Notes: generated by a model from the letters alone, not told the origin. Positions 34,353 through 45,293 are shown, counted from the first letter of the stretch. The stretch: DNA of 64,000 nucleotides from Mycobacteroides salmoniphilum (GCF_004924335.1 NZ_CP024633.1:4712001-4776000), one strand, 5' to 3'. Numbers and translations: made by a program.

Positions 34353-35186
34353 ATGACCAATAACACGCCCGTACCCGCGCACAACAATCAGCAGCTGCGG
34401 CCCGATCGCGTTGTCCAGGGCGTGGCCATGCTGGCCGCGAAAACCTGGTGGCGTGGCGTCAAGTGGTCGGCCGATATCGCCACCACCACCGGTACCAAGA
34501 TCATCGACGACGTCCGGGCCGGGCGCTCGGCCTCTGATATCGCCCTGTCGGCCACCGAGCATGTCCTGGGCGCCGTGCGCGACGCCTTGCAGCTGCCCAC
34601 CGACTCCACTGGGCTCACCATTACCAAGCCGCAAAGGCCCGCCCCGTCTCGGGTCACCATCGACATCACCGAATCGGGTACGCCCGACTGCGACGAATTG
34701 CGCCGGCGTGGTGCCGAATTGCTGCGGCGTTCGGCTGATGTCTCCGACGTGGAGGACACCCATCCCGCGTACGCCCGCATTCTCAATCAGCTGGCACCTG
34801 ATGAGGCGCGCATCCTGCGGTTCCTCGCCGCGCACGGCGCACAGCCGGTGGTGGACGTGCGCACCAGCCGTCCGTTTGACGTCGGCTCGGAGATGATCGC
34901 CGAGGGGCTGTCGATGGTCGCGGAACGTTCGGGCTGCCGCTACACCGACCGCAACAATGCCTACACCAACAATCTGGTACGCCTCGGCCTGGTGCGCTCA
35001 TCTCCGGAAGCGGTTGCGGCCGAGCGCTATCAGGTATTGGAGGTGCAACCGGACGTCGTCGCCGCGTGCCGCCGCGCGGGCCGTGCCCATAAGACCGTCC
35101 GCCGCAGCATCCACTTGACGCCCTTCGGTGAGGACTTCTGCCGGGCCGTGATCCCCTCGGATCCGTCAGTGGGCGACGATCTGTAG
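34353..35186 (+). CDS. DUF4393 (Abi-alpha-like) protein
   Basis: 277-residue soluble protein. The N-terminal half is helical (GVAMLAAKTWWRGVKWSADIA); the C-terminal half carries NQLAPDEARILRFLAAHGAQPVVDV and a winged-helix-like end (LHLTPFGEDFC-like IHLTPFGEDFCRAV), matching DUF4393, sometimes called Abi-alpha. The name implies abortive infection, but chromosomal mycobacterial copies have no shown phage role. It follows the DUF445 gene after 36 bases and is convergent with yqgE, so the two may form an operon. Confidence 0.72.
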   Translation: MTNNTPVPAHNNQQLRPDRVVQGVAMLAAKTWWRGVKWSADIATTTGTKIIDDVRAGRSASDIALSATEHVLGAVRDALQLPTDSTGLTITKPQRPAPSRVTIDITESGTPDCDELRRRGAELLRRSADVSDVEDTHPAYARILNQLAPDEARILRFLAAHGAQPVVDVRTSRPFDVGSEMIAEGLSMVAERSGCRYTDRNNAYTNNLVRLGLVRSSPEAVAAERYQVLEVQPDVVAACRRAGRAHKTVRRSIHLTPFGEDFCRAVIPSDPSVGDDL

Positions 35187-35188
35187 GT

Positions 35189-35815
35189 CTAGTTGCGGCT
35201 GACGTCGATGGGGTGCGTCGCCAACAATGACAACGGCAACGGCTGACGTCGCAGCACCTTGGCCCACAGGTCATGGCTCGCATCGGTCAACACATCGGAC
35301 GGCAGCGCGGACAACACGATCCAATCGTCACGCTCGACCTCGCCCTCCAGCTGACCGATCGTCCAGCCCGAGTAGCCGGCGAAGACCCGGACGCCCTCCA
35401 CCAGCGGGGCGATGTCGTCGGGCTCGGCATCCAGATCGACCATGGCCATACGGCCCGCCACGTGACGCAGACCCTTCACACCGTCGATGCTGACCCCGTC
35501 CCGCAGAGTCGCCAGACACAGCGCCGCATCACGTTTGACCGGCCCACCGATGAACATCGTCTTGGGCTTGCTGGCGAGCTTGGCCCACTTCGGCAGCACG
35601 TTGTACACCGCGGTCTCGCTCGGGCGGTTGACCACCACACCCAGAGTGCCGCCGTCGTTGTGCTCGACGATGAAGATCACGCTGCGCCGAAACGTCGGCT
35701 CGAACAGGTTAGTGTTGGCGACCAGCAGGGTGCCCGCCCGCAGGCGATGTGCGGGCGGCGCCATGTAGCCCTCGCCATATGCCTCGCCCTCTTCGGGCTC
35801 GTCGCCGTGCGCCAC
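35189..35815 (-). CDS. YqgE/AlgH family protein
   Basis: 208-residue UPF0301 (YqgE/AlgH) protein like Rv0038. Diagnostic stretches: GTLLVANTNLFEPTFRRSVI, VEHNDGGTLGVVVNRPSET, MFIGGPVKRDAALCL and AGYSGWTIGQLEGE. GTG 35815 is used; ATG 35764 is an alternative close to the domain start. It has a conserved fold of unknown biochemical function, sometimes linked to transcriptional control. It is convergent with the DUF4393 gene and divergent from the MFS gene. Confidence 0.9.
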   Translation of the reverse strand: MAHGDEPEEGEAYGEGYMAPPAHRLRAGTLLVANTNLFEPTFRRSVIFIVEHNDGGTLGVVVNRPSETAVYNVLPKWAKLASKPKTMFIGGPVKRDAALCLATLRDGVSIDGVKGLRHVAGRMAMVDLDAEPDDIAPLVEGVRVFAGYSGWTIGQLEGEVERDDWIVLSALPSDVLTDASHDLWAKVLRRQPLPLSLLATHPIDVSRN

Positions 35816-35957
35816 CTCAATATCATGACATCGTTTGCCGTTTCATGACTTGTGCCCGGCCAACCGCTACACATTTGTAGTGTGGGTGTTAAGCAGTCCG
35901 CCTCCTTCCTTCCCCCTCATTCCTGTAGCCCGATCTCGACATACGAAAGCGACACAC

Positions 35958-37274
35958 ATGAATGCGCGCCACTCGCCGCTGAGCTTGTGGCACGCCATCC
36001 ACGATCTCCCCGACTTCGGGCGGCTCGTGTGGGTGCGGCTGCTGACCCAATTCAGCGATGGCCTCTTTCAGGCCGGACTGGCGGGTGCCCTGCTGTTCAA
36101 CCCCGAGCGTGAGGCCGAGCCGTGGGCCATTGCCGGCGCGTTCGCGGTGCTGTTCCTGCCGTATTCGGCAATCGGTCCATTCGCGGGCGCGCTGCTGGAC
36201 CGATGGGACCGGCGTGCGGTCCTGATCTGCGCCAACTTGCTCCGGGTACTGCTGGTGGCCATCGTCGGTATCGAACTGGCCTTCAGCGCCGACGACGTGG
36301 TGCTGCTGTTGGGCGCGCTGATCGTCAACGGGGTCACCCGGTTCGTGACATCGGGCCTTTCGGCTGCCCTCCCCCACGTGGTCCCTCGCGATCAGGTCGC
36401 GACCATGAACTCGGTGGCCACCGCTGTCGGCGCCACCGCCACCTTCGCTGGTGCCAACTTCATGCTGATGCTGCGGGCCGTCTTCGGTGCCGGGGACTTG
36501 GGTTCTGCCACAGTCATTTTCCTGGTGATCGTGCCGGCAACGGCGGCGGCGTGGGTGGCCTCGGGATTTCCCGGCGACCGGCTGGGCCCGGATGACAGCG
36601 TGCGCGCCGTGCACGGCTCAGCCCTCTACGCCGTGGCCACTGGCTGGCTGCATGGTGCGCGCACCATCGTCAGCACGCCCTCGGTGTTCGACGCGCTCAT
36701 CGGCCTGGCCGCTCACCGCATGGTGTTCGGCATCAACACCTTGCTGGTCCTGGTCCTGGTGCGTAACAACACCTCGCTGTTCGCCGGGATCGGCGCCGCG
36801 GCATTGTTCCTGGCGTGCACCGGCATCGGTTCATTCCTGGGAACCGTCTCCACCCCCGCCCTGCTGCGGCGATTCGGCCGTGGACGCACCCTCGGGATGG
36901 CGCTCGGTGGTGCGGTTGTCCTGCAGCTGATTGCCTCCGGGCTGTACGTACCCATCGTGCTCGCTGCCGCGTTCGGCCTCGGGATGGCAGGGCAGGTGAT
37001 CAAGTTGTGCGCCGACGTCGGCATGCAGACCGATGTCGACGACGCCCTGCGGGGACACGTCTTCGCCGTGCAGGACTCGCTGTTCTGGGTCACGTTCACC
37101 GGTGCCATGAGCGTGGCCGCCGCCTTCATCACGCATGCACACTGGCTGGCCTTCTCCGGCGCAGTGATCTACTTGATCGGTCTGATCGTGCACATGACCC
37201 GGACCCTGTGGCCCAGCCCGGCCGCACCGAACCAACCCGACCCGGAAGGACACGCCCGTGACCTCGACCGCTGA
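35958..37274 (+). CDS. MFS transporter
   Basis: 438-residue major-facilitator protein with about 12 helices, like Rv0037c in the same position. The loop between helices 2 and 3 ([16 protein letters not shown]) is the MFS signature. ATG 35958 is preferred; the upstream frame is not membrane-protein-like. Substrate unknown; drug-efflux-type or metabolite export is possible. It overlaps the TIGR03084 gene by 17 bases, so they are translated together. Confidence 0.87.
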   Translation: MNARHSPLSLWHAIHDLPDFGRLVWVRLLTQFSDGLFQAGLAGALLFNPEREAEPWAIAGAFAVLFLPYSAIGPFAGALLDRWDRRAVLICANLLRVLLVAIVGIELAFSADDVVLLLGALIVNGVTRFVTSGLSAALPHVVPRDQVATMNSVATAVGATATFAGANFMLMLRAVFGAGDLGSATVIFLVIVPATAAAWVASGFPGDRLGPDDSVRAVHGSALYAVATGWLHGARTIVSTPSVFDALIGLAAHRMVFGINTLLVLVLVRNNTSLFAGIGAAALFLACTGIGSFLGTVSTPALLRRFGRGRTLGMALGGAVVLQLIASGLYVPIVLAAAFGLGMAGQVIKLCADVGMQTDVDDALRGHVFAVQDSLFWVTFTGAMSVAAAFITHAHWLAFSGAVIYLIGLIVHMTRTLWPSPAAPNQPDPEGHARDLDR

Positions 37275-38037
37275 CGCTGTCATCGATGACCTGCGTGACG
37301 AGAGCGATGGGCTCGACGCCCTGGTCACACCACTGTCCGCGGAGGGCTGGACACGGGACACTCCCGCGGCGGGCTGGACCGTCGCCCACCAGATCGCGCA
37401 CCTGCACTGGACCGATGCGCAATCGCTGCTGGCAGTCACCGATCCGGAGGGCTTCGCCAACGAGCTGCCCAAGGCGCTGGCCGATCCCTTCGGATTCGTG
37501 GACAAGGCCGCCGAGGAGACCGCGCAGACCCCTCCGGCCGAGCTGCTCACCCGCTGGCGCGATACCCGCAATCAATTGCATGCCGCACTGCGCGCGGTGC
37601 CCGATGGTGTGAAGATCCCCTGGTACGGGCCGCCGATGAGCCCCGCCTCCATGGGCACTGCACGCCTGATGGAGACGTGGGCGCACGCCCTTGACGTCGC
37701 CGACGCGCTCGGAGTGGCACCCACGCCTACCGCTCGACTGAAATCCATTGCTCACCTTGGTGTTCGGACTCGGGACTACGCGTTCTCGGTGCATTCACTG
37801 CCGGCCCCGGCTGATCCGTTCCGTGTGGAGCTGACCGGACCCGACGGCGACACGTGGGCCTGGGGCCCCGAAGACGCCGCCCAGCGCGTCACCGGATCGG
37901 CCGTCGATTTCTGCTACTTGGTGACCCAGCGTCGGCCCCGCGCCGAGCTGGACCTGCGGGCCACCGGCGAAGACGCGCAGAAGTGGCTGTCCATCGCGCA
38001 GGCCTTCGCCGGCCCGCCCGGCGCCGGCCGCGGGTAG
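37258..38037 (+). CDS. TIGR03084 (DinB/mycothiol-dependent type) protein
   Basis: 259-residue protein with an N-terminal DinB-fold metal-binding domain ([32 protein letters not shown]; His residues positioned to bind a metal) and a C-terminal wHTH-like domain, like Rv0036c. This fold includes mycothiol-dependent maleylpyruvate isomerases, so a mycothiol-linked reaction is possible. GTG 37258 lies inside the MFS coding end. Its 3' end overlaps the putative acyltransferase gene. Confidence 0.87.
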   Translation: MTSTADAVIDDLRDESDGLDALVTPLSAEGWTRDTPAAGWTVAHQIAHLHWTDAQSLLAVTDPEGFANELPKALADPFGFVDKAAEETAQTPPAELLTRWRDTRNQLHAALRAVPDGVKIPWYGPPMSPASMGTARLMETWAHALDVADALGVAPTPTARLKSIAHLGVRTRDYAFSVHSLPAPADPFRVELTGPDGDTWAWGPEDAAQRVTGSAVDFCYLVTQRRPRAELDLRATGEDAQKWLSIAQAFAGPPGAGRG

Positions 38038-39230
38038 CAGCCGCGATAATCGGCCGCGCGCTCGATCCCTCAGAGGCGATGTTCGCGGGCAACCGCAGCA
38101 CCGTCGCGTACTCGGCTTTCGGAATCGGCGCACTCGATATCGGTGCCCTGACAACCGCTTTCCACGCGCTGCTGGCGAGCTATCCGGTATTGAACACGCA
38201 GATCGTGCCTGCCGGGCACGGGTACGCGCTTCAATACGCCCTCCATCCGCCCGCACTGCAAGTGGGTACATGCACCGCTCTACCCCGAGCAGGATTCACC
38301 ATCGTCGACCCCAACGCCGTCTGTGCCATCGACGTGGCGCAGCGCGGCAATGACTTTCGGCTGACCCTGCTCATTCACCACAGCATCGCCGACGCGGGTG
38401 CTGCCCTGAACTACCTGGAAGTTCTGTGCTCGCTCTACACCCACGTGGTCGAGACAGGATCAGCCGGGACCATCCGCTCCCACCCCCTCGCCATCTCGCT
38501 GGAGCGGTTCCTTGCCGAGCGCGGGTACGTCCTACCCGAGCCCTGTGCGCCCCCCGCGCCACGAGCCGAGACCACGGTCGACGCGACGATCGTGGTACGG
38601 CACGGGCGCACCCGGCTCGGGCGCGAGCAGACCACGCGGTTGTTCGACGCGGCCCGCGCGGCCGGCCTCACCGTGCACGGGATCGTGTGCGCCGCGATTC
38701 TGCTGGCCGCTCACGCGCTTTCACGGTCGCAGGGCCAGGTCGCGTTTGGCCTCACATCATCGGTGGACCTGCGCACGCGAACAGGCGCACCCATCGCCGC
38801 GGCGCAAGGGACGGTGATCCAAGGGGCCGACACCGCGATTCTGGCTGTCGCACCCGATGATGACCCCCTGCGCCTGGCTCGCGCCGTACTGGATTCTCTG
38901 GCGGGTGGCCTTGCGGATCACAGTGTGCACCAAGCATTTCTGCGCTATCCACAGCCGCAGCAGTCCATCGAAAATCCGCTCATGGTCACCAACTGGGGCC
39001 AGATACCTCCGCTGCGTCTGCCGGAGGGACTGCGGGTACACGACTTCCGCGCCACCGTACGGGGTTGGCGCATCGGGTTGCGGGCCACGACACTTCCGCC
39101 GAGCTTCTTCATCACCACCTGCGACGGACGGCTCAGCCTCGATCATCCGGTCTGGGTGATCGACGAGTCCGATCCCACCGTCGCGTGGACAGCGGCGCTA
39201 GGACGGGCCTTCGGCCGCATTCTGCGCTGA
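37983..39230 (+). CDS. PapA5-like acyltransferase
   Basis: Condensation-fold acyltransferase with the catalytic HHxxxDA motif as HHSIADA, and a C-terminal lobe including VTNWGQIPP. In PapA5 this fold esterifies phthiocerol with mycocerosate; here the acyl donor and alcohol are unknown. The start is unclear: the family N-terminus requires [13 protein letters not shown], so ATG 38079 is too late. GTG 37983 gives 415 residues, near PapA5 length, but overlaps the upstream gene by 55 bases; an unusual ATA/ATC start near 38046 is possible. No PKS gene is nearby. Confidence 0.75.
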   Translation: MAVHRAGLRRPARRRPRVAAAIIGRALDPSEAMFAGNRSTVAYSAFGIGALDIGALTTAFHALLASYPVLNTQIVPAGHGYALQYALHPPALQVGTCTALPRAGFTIVDPNAVCAIDVAQRGNDFRLTLLIHHSIADAGAALNYLEVLCSLYTHVVETGSAGTIRSHPLAISLERFLAERGYVLPEPCAPPAPRAETTVDATIVVRHGRTRLGREQTTRLFDAARAAGLTVHGIVCAAILLAAHALSRSQGQVAFGLTSSVDLRTRTGAPIAAAQGTVIQGADTAILAVAPDDDPLRLARAVLDSLAGGLADHSVHQAFLRYPQPQQSIENPLMVTNWGQIPPLRLPEGLRVHDFRATVRGWRIGLRATTLPPSFFITTCDGRLSLDHPVWVIDESDPTVAWTAALGRAFGRILR

Positions 39231-39746
39231 CGGGCGCGGAGGTCCCAGCGGCCGGGCCGCGTCAGCGACGCCGTCGCCGTCTCCGTCGATGAGCTCGACA
39301 TCCCAGCGACCGTCGCCCGTGGTGTCGGCGTAGACGGACGTGCCAGATTCGCCCGTCCGGAAAGCTCTTTCAGCGTCACCGTCGCCATCGACATCGAGCA
39401 GCTGCTCGGGTATCCCATCCCCGTCGATATCGGCTGCACCACCGGGGTGTTCGACCCCGTCAAGACCGAACCAGCTGATCGATCCGCTTCGTTCCACGTG
39501 AAACGCCCACGTGCCCAAGCCATCATCGGTGAAGTACGCCTCCGGCCTGCCGTCGTTGTCCACGTCGAGAACACTGTGGTCGGCCGAGCCGTCACCGTCG
39601 GCGTCCCACATCACGTCGTCGAACAACCCATCACCATCGAAATCCAGTCGCACCGCGTCGAGAATCCCGTCACCGTCGAGGTCGACATTGGGTGGCGCTT
39701 CCCACGCGGTGACGACCCCGTCTCCCTCACCAAGGCAGTAGTCCAT
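39198..39746 (-). CDS. Calcium-repeat (DxDGDG) protein, DUF6802-like
   Basis: 182-residue protein built of repeated acidic loops: DLDGDGILDAV, DFDGDGLFDDV, DADGDGSADHS, DVDNDGRPEAY, DIDGDGIPEQL, DVDGDGDAERA, TTGDGRWDVEL, DGDGDGVADAA. These resemble EF-hand/dockerin-type calcium loops. I tentatively assign the actinobacterial DUF6802 family. No signal peptide is seen from ATG 39746 (MDYCLGEGDGVVTAWEAPPN); ATG 39875 is an alternative. It overlaps the convergent acyltransferase by 33 bases. Function unknown. Confidence 0.72.
   Translation of the reverse strand: MDYCLGEGDGVVTAWEAPPNVDLDGDGILDAVRLDFDGDGLFDDVMWDADGDGSADHSVLDVDNDGRPEAYFTDDGLGTWAFHVERSGSISWFGLDGVEHPGGAADIDGDGIPEQLLDVDGDGDAERAFRTGESGTSVYADTTGDGRWDVELIDGDGDGVADAARPLGPPRPSAQNAAEGPS
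39491..39504. promoter_or_regulatory. parS-like site (one mismatch)
   Basis: GTTCCACGTGAAAC matches the parS core GTTTCACGTGAAAC at 13 of 14 positions and lies inside the calcium-repeat gene, about 20 kb from parB. Coding constraint does not require this sequence, so it may be a genuine secondary ParB-loading site near the origin. Confidence 0.55.
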
Positions 39747-39892
39747 ATCCGATACGAGCCCCCGACGAGCCCGCGCGTTCCGTCCTCTTCGGGCCTGTGG
39801 ATAACCGCCCCGACAGAACGTGCGCTGATTTCGGTTCACATAGATAGGAGGGGCACCGCAGCGATTCGGTTCCATCCGTAATCTCTGACCCC

Positions 39893-40660
39893 GTGGATGC
39901 CCCAACGCTCACGCTGCTTCTCGGTGCAGCGGCCGCCGCCGGCTGGGTCGACGCGGTCGTGGGCGGCGGCGGGCTCGTCCTCATCCCGGTCTTGATGCTC
40001 GTCTTCCCCGGGATGACCCCTGCGACGGCGTTGGGCACCAACAAGCTCGCCGCACTGTCGGGTACCGCATCGGCCGCTATCCGGCTCTTCCCCAAAACGC
40101 CCTTGAACTGGCGCGCGCTACTCGGAGCCTTCGTTGTCGCGGCCGCGTTCTCCAGTGCGGGTGCCTACACCGCCTCACGGTTACCCGTGTCCGTGTTCAA
40201 GCCCGTGGTGCTGGTCCTGCTGGTAGCGGTGGGGGTGTTTGTCGCGACACGCCCTCAGTTCGGGACGTCGACCACAGACACCGCGCGCACCAAGACCGCC
40301 ACCCTCACCGCACTCGCAGTGGCCGCCGTCCTCATTGCGTTCTATGACGGCATCATGGGCCCGGGCACCGGGACCTTCATGATCATCCTGTTGACCGCCG
40401 TCGCGGGGATGACCTTCCTGGAAAGCTCGGCCACCGCCAAGGTGCTCAACTCCGGAACCAACGTGGGGGCGCTCATCGTCTTCGCGTCACAGGGCCATGT
40501 GCTGTGGCTGCTGGGGCTGGCGCTCGGTGTCGCGAATATCGCGGGTGCTCAGCTCGGTGCGCATATGGCACTCGGACGCGGGGCGGGATTTGTCCGTGTG
40601 GTCCTGCTGGTGGTTGTCGTGGTGATGGTCGGCAAGCTCGGCTACGACATGCTCGGCTGA
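39893..40660 (+). CDS. TSUP (TauE/SafE) family transporter
   Basis: 255-residue membrane protein with about eight helices, arranged as two repeats: GGGGLVLIPVLMLVFPGMTPATALGTNK (first) and IMGPGTGTFMIILLTAVAGMTFLESSATAK (second). This is the TSUP signature; members carry sulfite, sulfoacetate or other anions. GTG 39893 is the start. It is monocistronic, divergent from the calcium-repeat gene and abutting the convergent pcnA. Substrate unknown. Confidence 0.88.
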   Translation: MDAPTLTLLLGAAAAAGWVDAVVGGGGLVLIPVLMLVFPGMTPATALGTNKLAALSGTASAAIRLFPKTPLNWRALLGAFVVAAAFSSAGAYTASRLPVSVFKPVVLVLLVAVGVFVATRPQFGTSTTDTARTKTATLTALAVAAVLIAFYDGIMGPGTGTFMIILLTAVAGMTFLESSATAKVLNSGTNVGALIVFASQGHVLWLLGLALGVANIAGAQLGAHMALGRGAGFVRVVLLVVVVVMVGKLGYDMLG

Positions 40661-42103
40661 TCAGGAGCCATCGCGGGCCGCCCACCATTCCCGCAGCGCC
40701 CCGACGGCCTCATCGTGGTCGAGCGGACCCCGCTCCAGCCTGAGCTCCTTCAAAAACCGCCAGGCCTGACCCACAATCGGTCCGGCGGGTACGCCCAGCA
40801 GCTCCATGATCGCGTTGCCGTCGAGATCGGGCCGCACCCGCGCCAGATCCTCCTGAGCGGTCAGCTCCGAGATGCGCTCCTCGAGCCCGTCATAGTTGGC
40901 CTGCAACCGGGCCGCACGGCGCTTGTTCCGCGTCGTGCAGTCCGCGCGCACCAGCTTGTGCAGCCGGGGTAACAACGGGCCGGCATCGGTGACATACCGG
41001 CGCACCGCCGAATCGGTCCACGTGCCGTCCCCATACCCATGGAACCGCAGATGCAAATACACCAGCTGCGACACATCGTCGACCATCTGCTTGGAGTACT
41101 TGAGGGCGCGCATGCGCTTGCGCACCATCTTGGCCCCGACAACCTCGTGGTGGTGAAAGCTCACCCCGCCGCCGTCCTCGTGCCGACGGGTGGCCGGCTT
41201 ACCGATGTCATGCAGCAGCGCCGCCCACCGCAGCACCAGATCGGGGCCCTCGTCTTCGAGATCCACCGCCTGCTCCAGCACTGTCAGCGAGTGCCGGTAC
41301 ACGTCCTTGTGCTGGTGATGTTCGTCGATGGTCAGCCGCATGTCGCCGACCTCGGGTAGCACCACCGCGCCCAGCCCGCTGTCCACCAACAGATCGATTC
41401 CTGCGACCGGATGCGCCCCCTGGATCAACTTGTCCAACTCGACCTGCACTCGTTCGACGGTTATCCGCCCCAGTTGGCCGGACATCGCATCCAGTGCCGT
41501 CAGCACCCGCGGCGCCACCGTGAAGCCGAGCTGCGCAACGAACCGGGCCGCGCGCAGCATGCGCAGCGGGTCATCGCCGAAAGAAATCTCCGGAGCCGCC
41601 GGGGTATCGAGCACCCCGGCGCGCAGCGCTTCCAGCCCATTGAGCGGATCGCAGAACTCTCCGGGCCCGTCCGGCCCGATCTTGACCGCCATCGCATTGA
41701 CGGTGAAATCCCTGCGCACCAGATCGCCCTCGAGGCTGTCGCCGAAAACCACCTCGGGATTGCGCGTCTGCTGGTCATAGCTGTCGCTGCGGAACGTGGT
41801 GATCTCCACCCGTTGCCCCTTGCGCGCCACCCCGATCGTGCCGAAAGCGATACCGGTATCCCAGATGGCCTCGGCCCAGCCAGTCACCAATTCCTGGACC
41901 TGCTCGGGGCGAGCATCGGTGGTGAAGTCGAGATCGGTGCCCAACTTGCCCAGCAGGGCGTCGCGGACGGTGCCGCCCACCAGATACAGGTCAAAGCCCG
42001 CGGAATCGAAGAGCGCACCCAACTCCGACAGCATCTTCTGATGCCGGTTCAGGGTCACCGCGGCGGTGGCCAACAGCTCGGTGGTCGGTATCGATTCGGG
42101 CAC
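40661..42103 (-). CDS. pcnA: CCA tRNA nucleotidyltransferase
   Basis: Adds or repairs the 3' CCA of tRNA; the mycobacterial gene is commonly called pcnA. The 480 residues contain the nucleotidyltransferase motif [18 protein letters not shown] (about 41-58), the [13 protein letters not shown] segment, and an HD phosphohydrolase domain ([23 protein letters not shown]). GTG 42103. It is divergent from the Nudix gene as in the Rv3907c-Rv3908 pair. Confidence 0.95.
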   Translation of the reverse strand: MPESIPTTELLATAAVTLNRHQKMLSELGALFDSAGFDLYLVGGTVRDALLGKLGTDLDFTTDARPEQVQELVTGWAEAIWDTGIAFGTIGVARKGQRVEITTFRSDSYDQQTRNPEVVFGDSLEGDLVRRDFTVNAMAVKIGPDGPGEFCDPLNGLEALRAGVLDTPAAPEISFGDDPLRMLRAARFVAQLGFTVAPRVLTALDAMSGQLGRITVERVQVELDKLIQGAHPVAGIDLLVDSGLGAVVLPEVGDMRLTIDEHHQHKDVYRHSLTVLEQAVDLEDEGPDLVLRWAALLHDIGKPATRRHEDGGGVSFHHHEVVGAKMVRKRMRALKYSKQMVDDVSQLVYLHLRFHGYGDGTWTDSAVRRYVTDAGPLLPRLHKLVRADCTTRNKRRAARLQANYDGLEERISELTAQEDLARVRPDLDGNAIMELLGVPAGPIVGQAWRFLKELRLERGPLDHDEAVGALREWWAARDGS

Positions 42104-42165
42104 GTCGGGCAGCCTACCGGCGCGTATCGCCAGGGCTCTCAGTAGCGGGAACTACTATCACATGG

Positions 42166-42981
42166 GTGTCTGACTCCTCCGGCGGTTCCCGCACGGGTGG
42201 GTCGTCGGACGAACCCGGCTCGGACGCAGCCTCAGCACGCGGCAGAGGGTCGCGCCGCGGTCGGCGCAACCGATCGCAGGGTCGAGCACAGGGCCGGGCG
42301 CAAGGCGCCGGTACTCCGGCGGCCACACCTGCCGCCGACACTTCCTCCGGATCTGATGGGGCAGCCGGCGCGGGTGGAAAAGGTCGCGGGCGCATCAAGG
42401 GCAGGCCCGCTGGAACCTCGCTGCGTACCGTCCGCGAAACCTCCGCCGGTGGCCTGGTCATCGCCGGAATCGACGGCCCCAAGGATGGCCAGGTGGCCGC
42501 CCTCATCGGGCGCACCGACCGGCGCGGCCGGATGCTGTGGTCGCTGCCCAAGGGCCATATAGAACAGGGCGAGACCGCCGAACAGACCGCGATCCGCGAG
42601 GTCGCCGAGGAGACCGGAATCCGCGGCAGCGTGCTCGCCGCACTCGGCAGCATCGACTACTGGTTTGTCACCGAGGGCCGCCGCGTTCACAAGACCGTGC
42701 ACCACTATCTGATGCGCTCCCTGGGCGGCGAGCTGTCCGATGACGATGTCGAAGTCACCGAGGTCGCCTGGGTTCCCCTTGGCGAGCTGCCCAGCCGTCT
42801 GGCGTACGCCGATGAACGGCGGCTGGCCGAGGTGGCCGGCGACCTCATCGACAAACTGCACTCCGGGGGGCCCGAATCGCTGCCACCCCTACCCCAATCC
42901 ACACCACGACGACGACCTCAAACGCACTCGAGTACCCATAGGACACCGGGCCGGCGAACCGGGCGCGGTCCGCAACAATGA
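42166..42981 (+). CDS. Nudix hydrolase (MutT-type, Rv3908-like)
   Basis: 271 residues. A disordered Arg/Gly/Ser-rich N-terminal stretch (1-85), then a Nudix domain with the complete box [20 protein letters not shown] (130-149). The substrate is probably an oxidised or surplus nucleotide. The basic tail may bind nucleic acid. GTG 42166. Its stop overlaps the start of the DUF6049 gene (ATGA), so it is the first gene of a conserved nudix-DUF6049-murJ unit. Confidence 0.92.
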   Translation: MSDSSGGSRTGGSSDEPGSDAASARGRGSRRGRRNRSQGRAQGRAQGAGTPAATPAADTSSGSDGAAGAGGKGRGRIKGRPAGTSLRTVRETSAGGLVIAGIDGPKDGQVAALIGRTDRRGRMLWSLPKGHIEQGETAEQTAIREVAEETGIRGSVLAALGSIDYWFVTEGRRVHKTVHHYLMRSLGGELSDDDVEVTEVAWVPLGELPSRLAYADERRLAEVAGDLIDKLHSGGPESLPPLPQSTPRRRPQTHSSTHRTPGRRTGRGPQQ

Positions 42982-45293
42982 CCCGACTCACGCATCGCAG
43001 CGCGACGCGTGTGGCGGCCGTACTTGCCGTCCTCGCGCTTGTCCTGCTCGGCGCTCCATGGTCCGCGCCCCTGGCCTACGCCTATCGAGACGGGCAGTTC
43101 CTCAAGGTCGTCCTCGACGAGGTAACCCCACAGACCGTCACCACTGTCGATTCGATGGTGACCGTGCGCGGCAGCGTGACCAACGTCGGCGATCGGCCGG
43201 TTACCGATGTCGTCGTTCGGTTGGAGCGAGCCGAAGCGATCGCCACCAGCTCGGAGCTGCGCGCCAGTCTTCATGGCCGCCATGACCAGTACCAGCCCGT
43301 CGGCGAGTTCGTCACTGTCGCAGGAACTCTCACACAGGGGCAGCAACGTCCCTTCACTCTCGCCTTCCCGCTGCGTGGCGGCGCCGGACCGACCTGGAAC
43401 ATCGCCGCGCCCGGGGTGTATCCAGCCCTGGTGAACGTCAACGGCACCCCGGACTACGGGGCCGCCGCGCGGCTCGACGACGCCCGCTTTCTGCTCCCGG
43501 TTCTCGGAGTTCCGCCCCCGACCGGAGCTGACTCCGAACCCGAAGTCGCCCCCGACACGTCTCGGCCCGTGGGTCTGACTCTGCTGTGGCCCCTGGCCGA
43601 CCGTCCGCGGCTGGTGCCCGGCCAGCCCGGTGGACCGACGCCGGTGCGGCTGCTCGATGATCAACTGGACCGTTCGCTATCTCCCGGCGGCCGGCTGGAC
43701 GCGCTGCTGGGCGCCCTGGAGTTCGCGACCGACGCGGCCGTTGACCCCAAAGGAGACCTGGGCCGCACGGTCTGCGTGGCGGTGGACCCCGATCTGCTGG
43801 TCACGGTGAACGAGATGACGCTGGGGTACCAGGTTCTCGACAACGCGGCCGATCTCGCCGGTCCCGTACACCCGGGCACCGGACAGGGACTCGCCGTCGC
43901 GTGGCTCGACCGGCTGCGCGCATTGGCCAGGCACACCTGCATCACACCGCTGCCCTACGCGCAGGCCAGTCTGGATGCGGTCGCGCAGATGGCCGACGAA
44001 GGCCTCGCCCACCAGGCCACCACCGGCGCCGCCGATGTGCTCGATCAGATTTTGGGAATCAACAGCCTGCGCGGCGCCACGCTCCTGGGCGACGGCCACC
44101 TCTCGAAGACCGGTATCGATCTGCTCACCGGACTGGGGCCAACCGTCGCGGTATCCGCCCTACCCTCGGGGCAGGAAACGCCCCCCGACTTCAACGCGCG
44201 CCGAGTGTCTGACACCGTCGTCGCGTCACCCTTCGATCCGTCGGTGGGTGCCGCGTTGAGTGCCGTCGGTCGCACACCCTCCACCCCCGAATACGTGCCC
44301 CAGTCGCTTCGCTTTGCGTTGCAACATGATTCGCGCGTCGCACGGATGCAGGACGCGGTCGGCGCGATGGCCTGGCAGGCGCTCACCCCCCAGCAGACTC
44401 CCCGCCAGACGATTCTGCTGCCGGAAGCCACCTGGGATCTGTCCGACGGCGAGGCGCGCGCCATCCTGTCCGCCACCTCCACTCTTCTGCACGCCGGACT
44501 CGCGATACCGCGCCCACTACCGACGGTGATCGGTGAGGCTCGTGCCGGCGCTCAGGCCAACCCCGTGGATTCCGTGTTCGGCGTGGATTCACCGGGTGCC
44601 GTGGACGACGGGGTGTCACTGGGGCTCGGCGACGAGGTCCGCCGGCTGTGGGGACTCACCGCCGCGCTGACCGTGGACGCTCGCACCGGGCTCACCGGTG
44701 CCCAGTACACCGATCCACTACGTCAGGACGCCCTGCGCGCCGTGAGCCAAAGCGTGCCGCCGGATGCGCGTGACGACACCGCCCAGGAGCGGCTCTCCGC
44801 CATCCGCCGCACGGTCGGCGACCTATTCAACGCCGTCACCGTCGTCAATCCGGGCGGTTCCTACACACTGGCCACCGAGCACAGCCCCCTGCCGTTGGTG
44901 CTGCGCAACGAGCTTCCGGTACCGATCCGCGTCGCCCTCCGCGTCGAGACACCCGCTGGCATGAGTGCGACAGATGTCGGTGTGCAAGAGATTCCGCCCG
45001 GATTCTTGCCGGTGAAGGTGCCCGTAGAGGTCAACGTGTCCCAGCGCATGGCGGTGGACGTGACGCTGCATACGCCCGACGGTCTGCCCCTTGGCGATCC
45101 GGTACGTCTATCCGTGCACTCCAACGCCTACGGCAAGCCACTGTTCTTCATCACCATCAGTGCCGCGACGGTGCTCTTCGCGTTGACGGGCCGACGCCTG
45201 TGGCACCGGTTCCGCGGTCAGCCCGACCGTGCGGATCTGGATCGCGAGGATGAACCCCCAGCGGGCGGGAGGGGCCCCCAGTGGCAGCCGTGA
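42978..45293 (+). CDS. DUF6049 membrane-anchored protein (Rv3909-like)
   Basis: 771 residues: signal peptide ([25 protein letters not shown]), a large extracytoplasmic region with Ig-like N-terminal strands, and a C-terminal membrane helix ([20 protein letters not shown]) followed by a short cytoplasmic tail. Assigned DUF6049. It is fixed between the Nudix gene and murJ (overlap 4 and 13 bases), so a role in lipid II export or cell-wall assembly is likely, though nothing catalytic is visible. Confidence 0.88.
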   Translation: MTRLTHRSATRVAAVLAVLALVLLGAPWSAPLAYAYRDGQFLKVVLDEVTPQTVTTVDSMVTVRGSVTNVGDRPVTDVVVRLERAEAIATSSELRASLHGRHDQYQPVGEFVTVAGTLTQGQQRPFTLAFPLRGGAGPTWNIAAPGVYPALVNVNGTPDYGAAARLDDARFLLPVLGVPPPTGADSEPEVAPDTSRPVGLTLLWPLADRPRLVPGQPGGPTPVRLLDDQLDRSLSPGGRLDALLGALEFATDAAVDPKGDLGRTVCVAVDPDLLVTVNEMTLGYQVLDNAADLAGPVHPGTGQGLAVAWLDRLRALARHTCITPLPYAQASLDAVAQMADEGLAHQATTGAADVLDQILGINSLRGATLLGDGHLSKTGIDLLTGLGPTVAVSALPSGQETPPDFNARRVSDTVVASPFDPSVGAALSAVGRTPSTPEYVPQSLRFALQHDSRVARMQDAVGAMAWQALTPQQTPRQTILLPEATWDLSDGEARAILSATSTLLHAGLAIPRPLPTVIGEARAGAQANPVDSVFGVDSPGAVDDGVSLGLGDEVRRLWGLTAALTVDARTGLTGAQYTDPLRQDALRAVSQSVPPDARDDTAQERLSAIRRTVGDLFNAVTVVNPGGSYTLATEHSPLPLVLRNELPVPIRVALRVETPAGMSATDVGVQEIPPGFLPVKVPVEVNVSQRMAVDVTLHTPDGLPLGDPVRLSVHSNAYGKPLFFITISAATVLFALTGRRLWHRFRGQPDRADLDREDEPPAGGRGPQWQP

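Noticed and set aside
39198..39746. Dockerin or cellulosome protein
   Set aside because: The acidic loops resemble calcium loops, but there is no duplicated dockerin module, no signal peptide and no cohesin partner.
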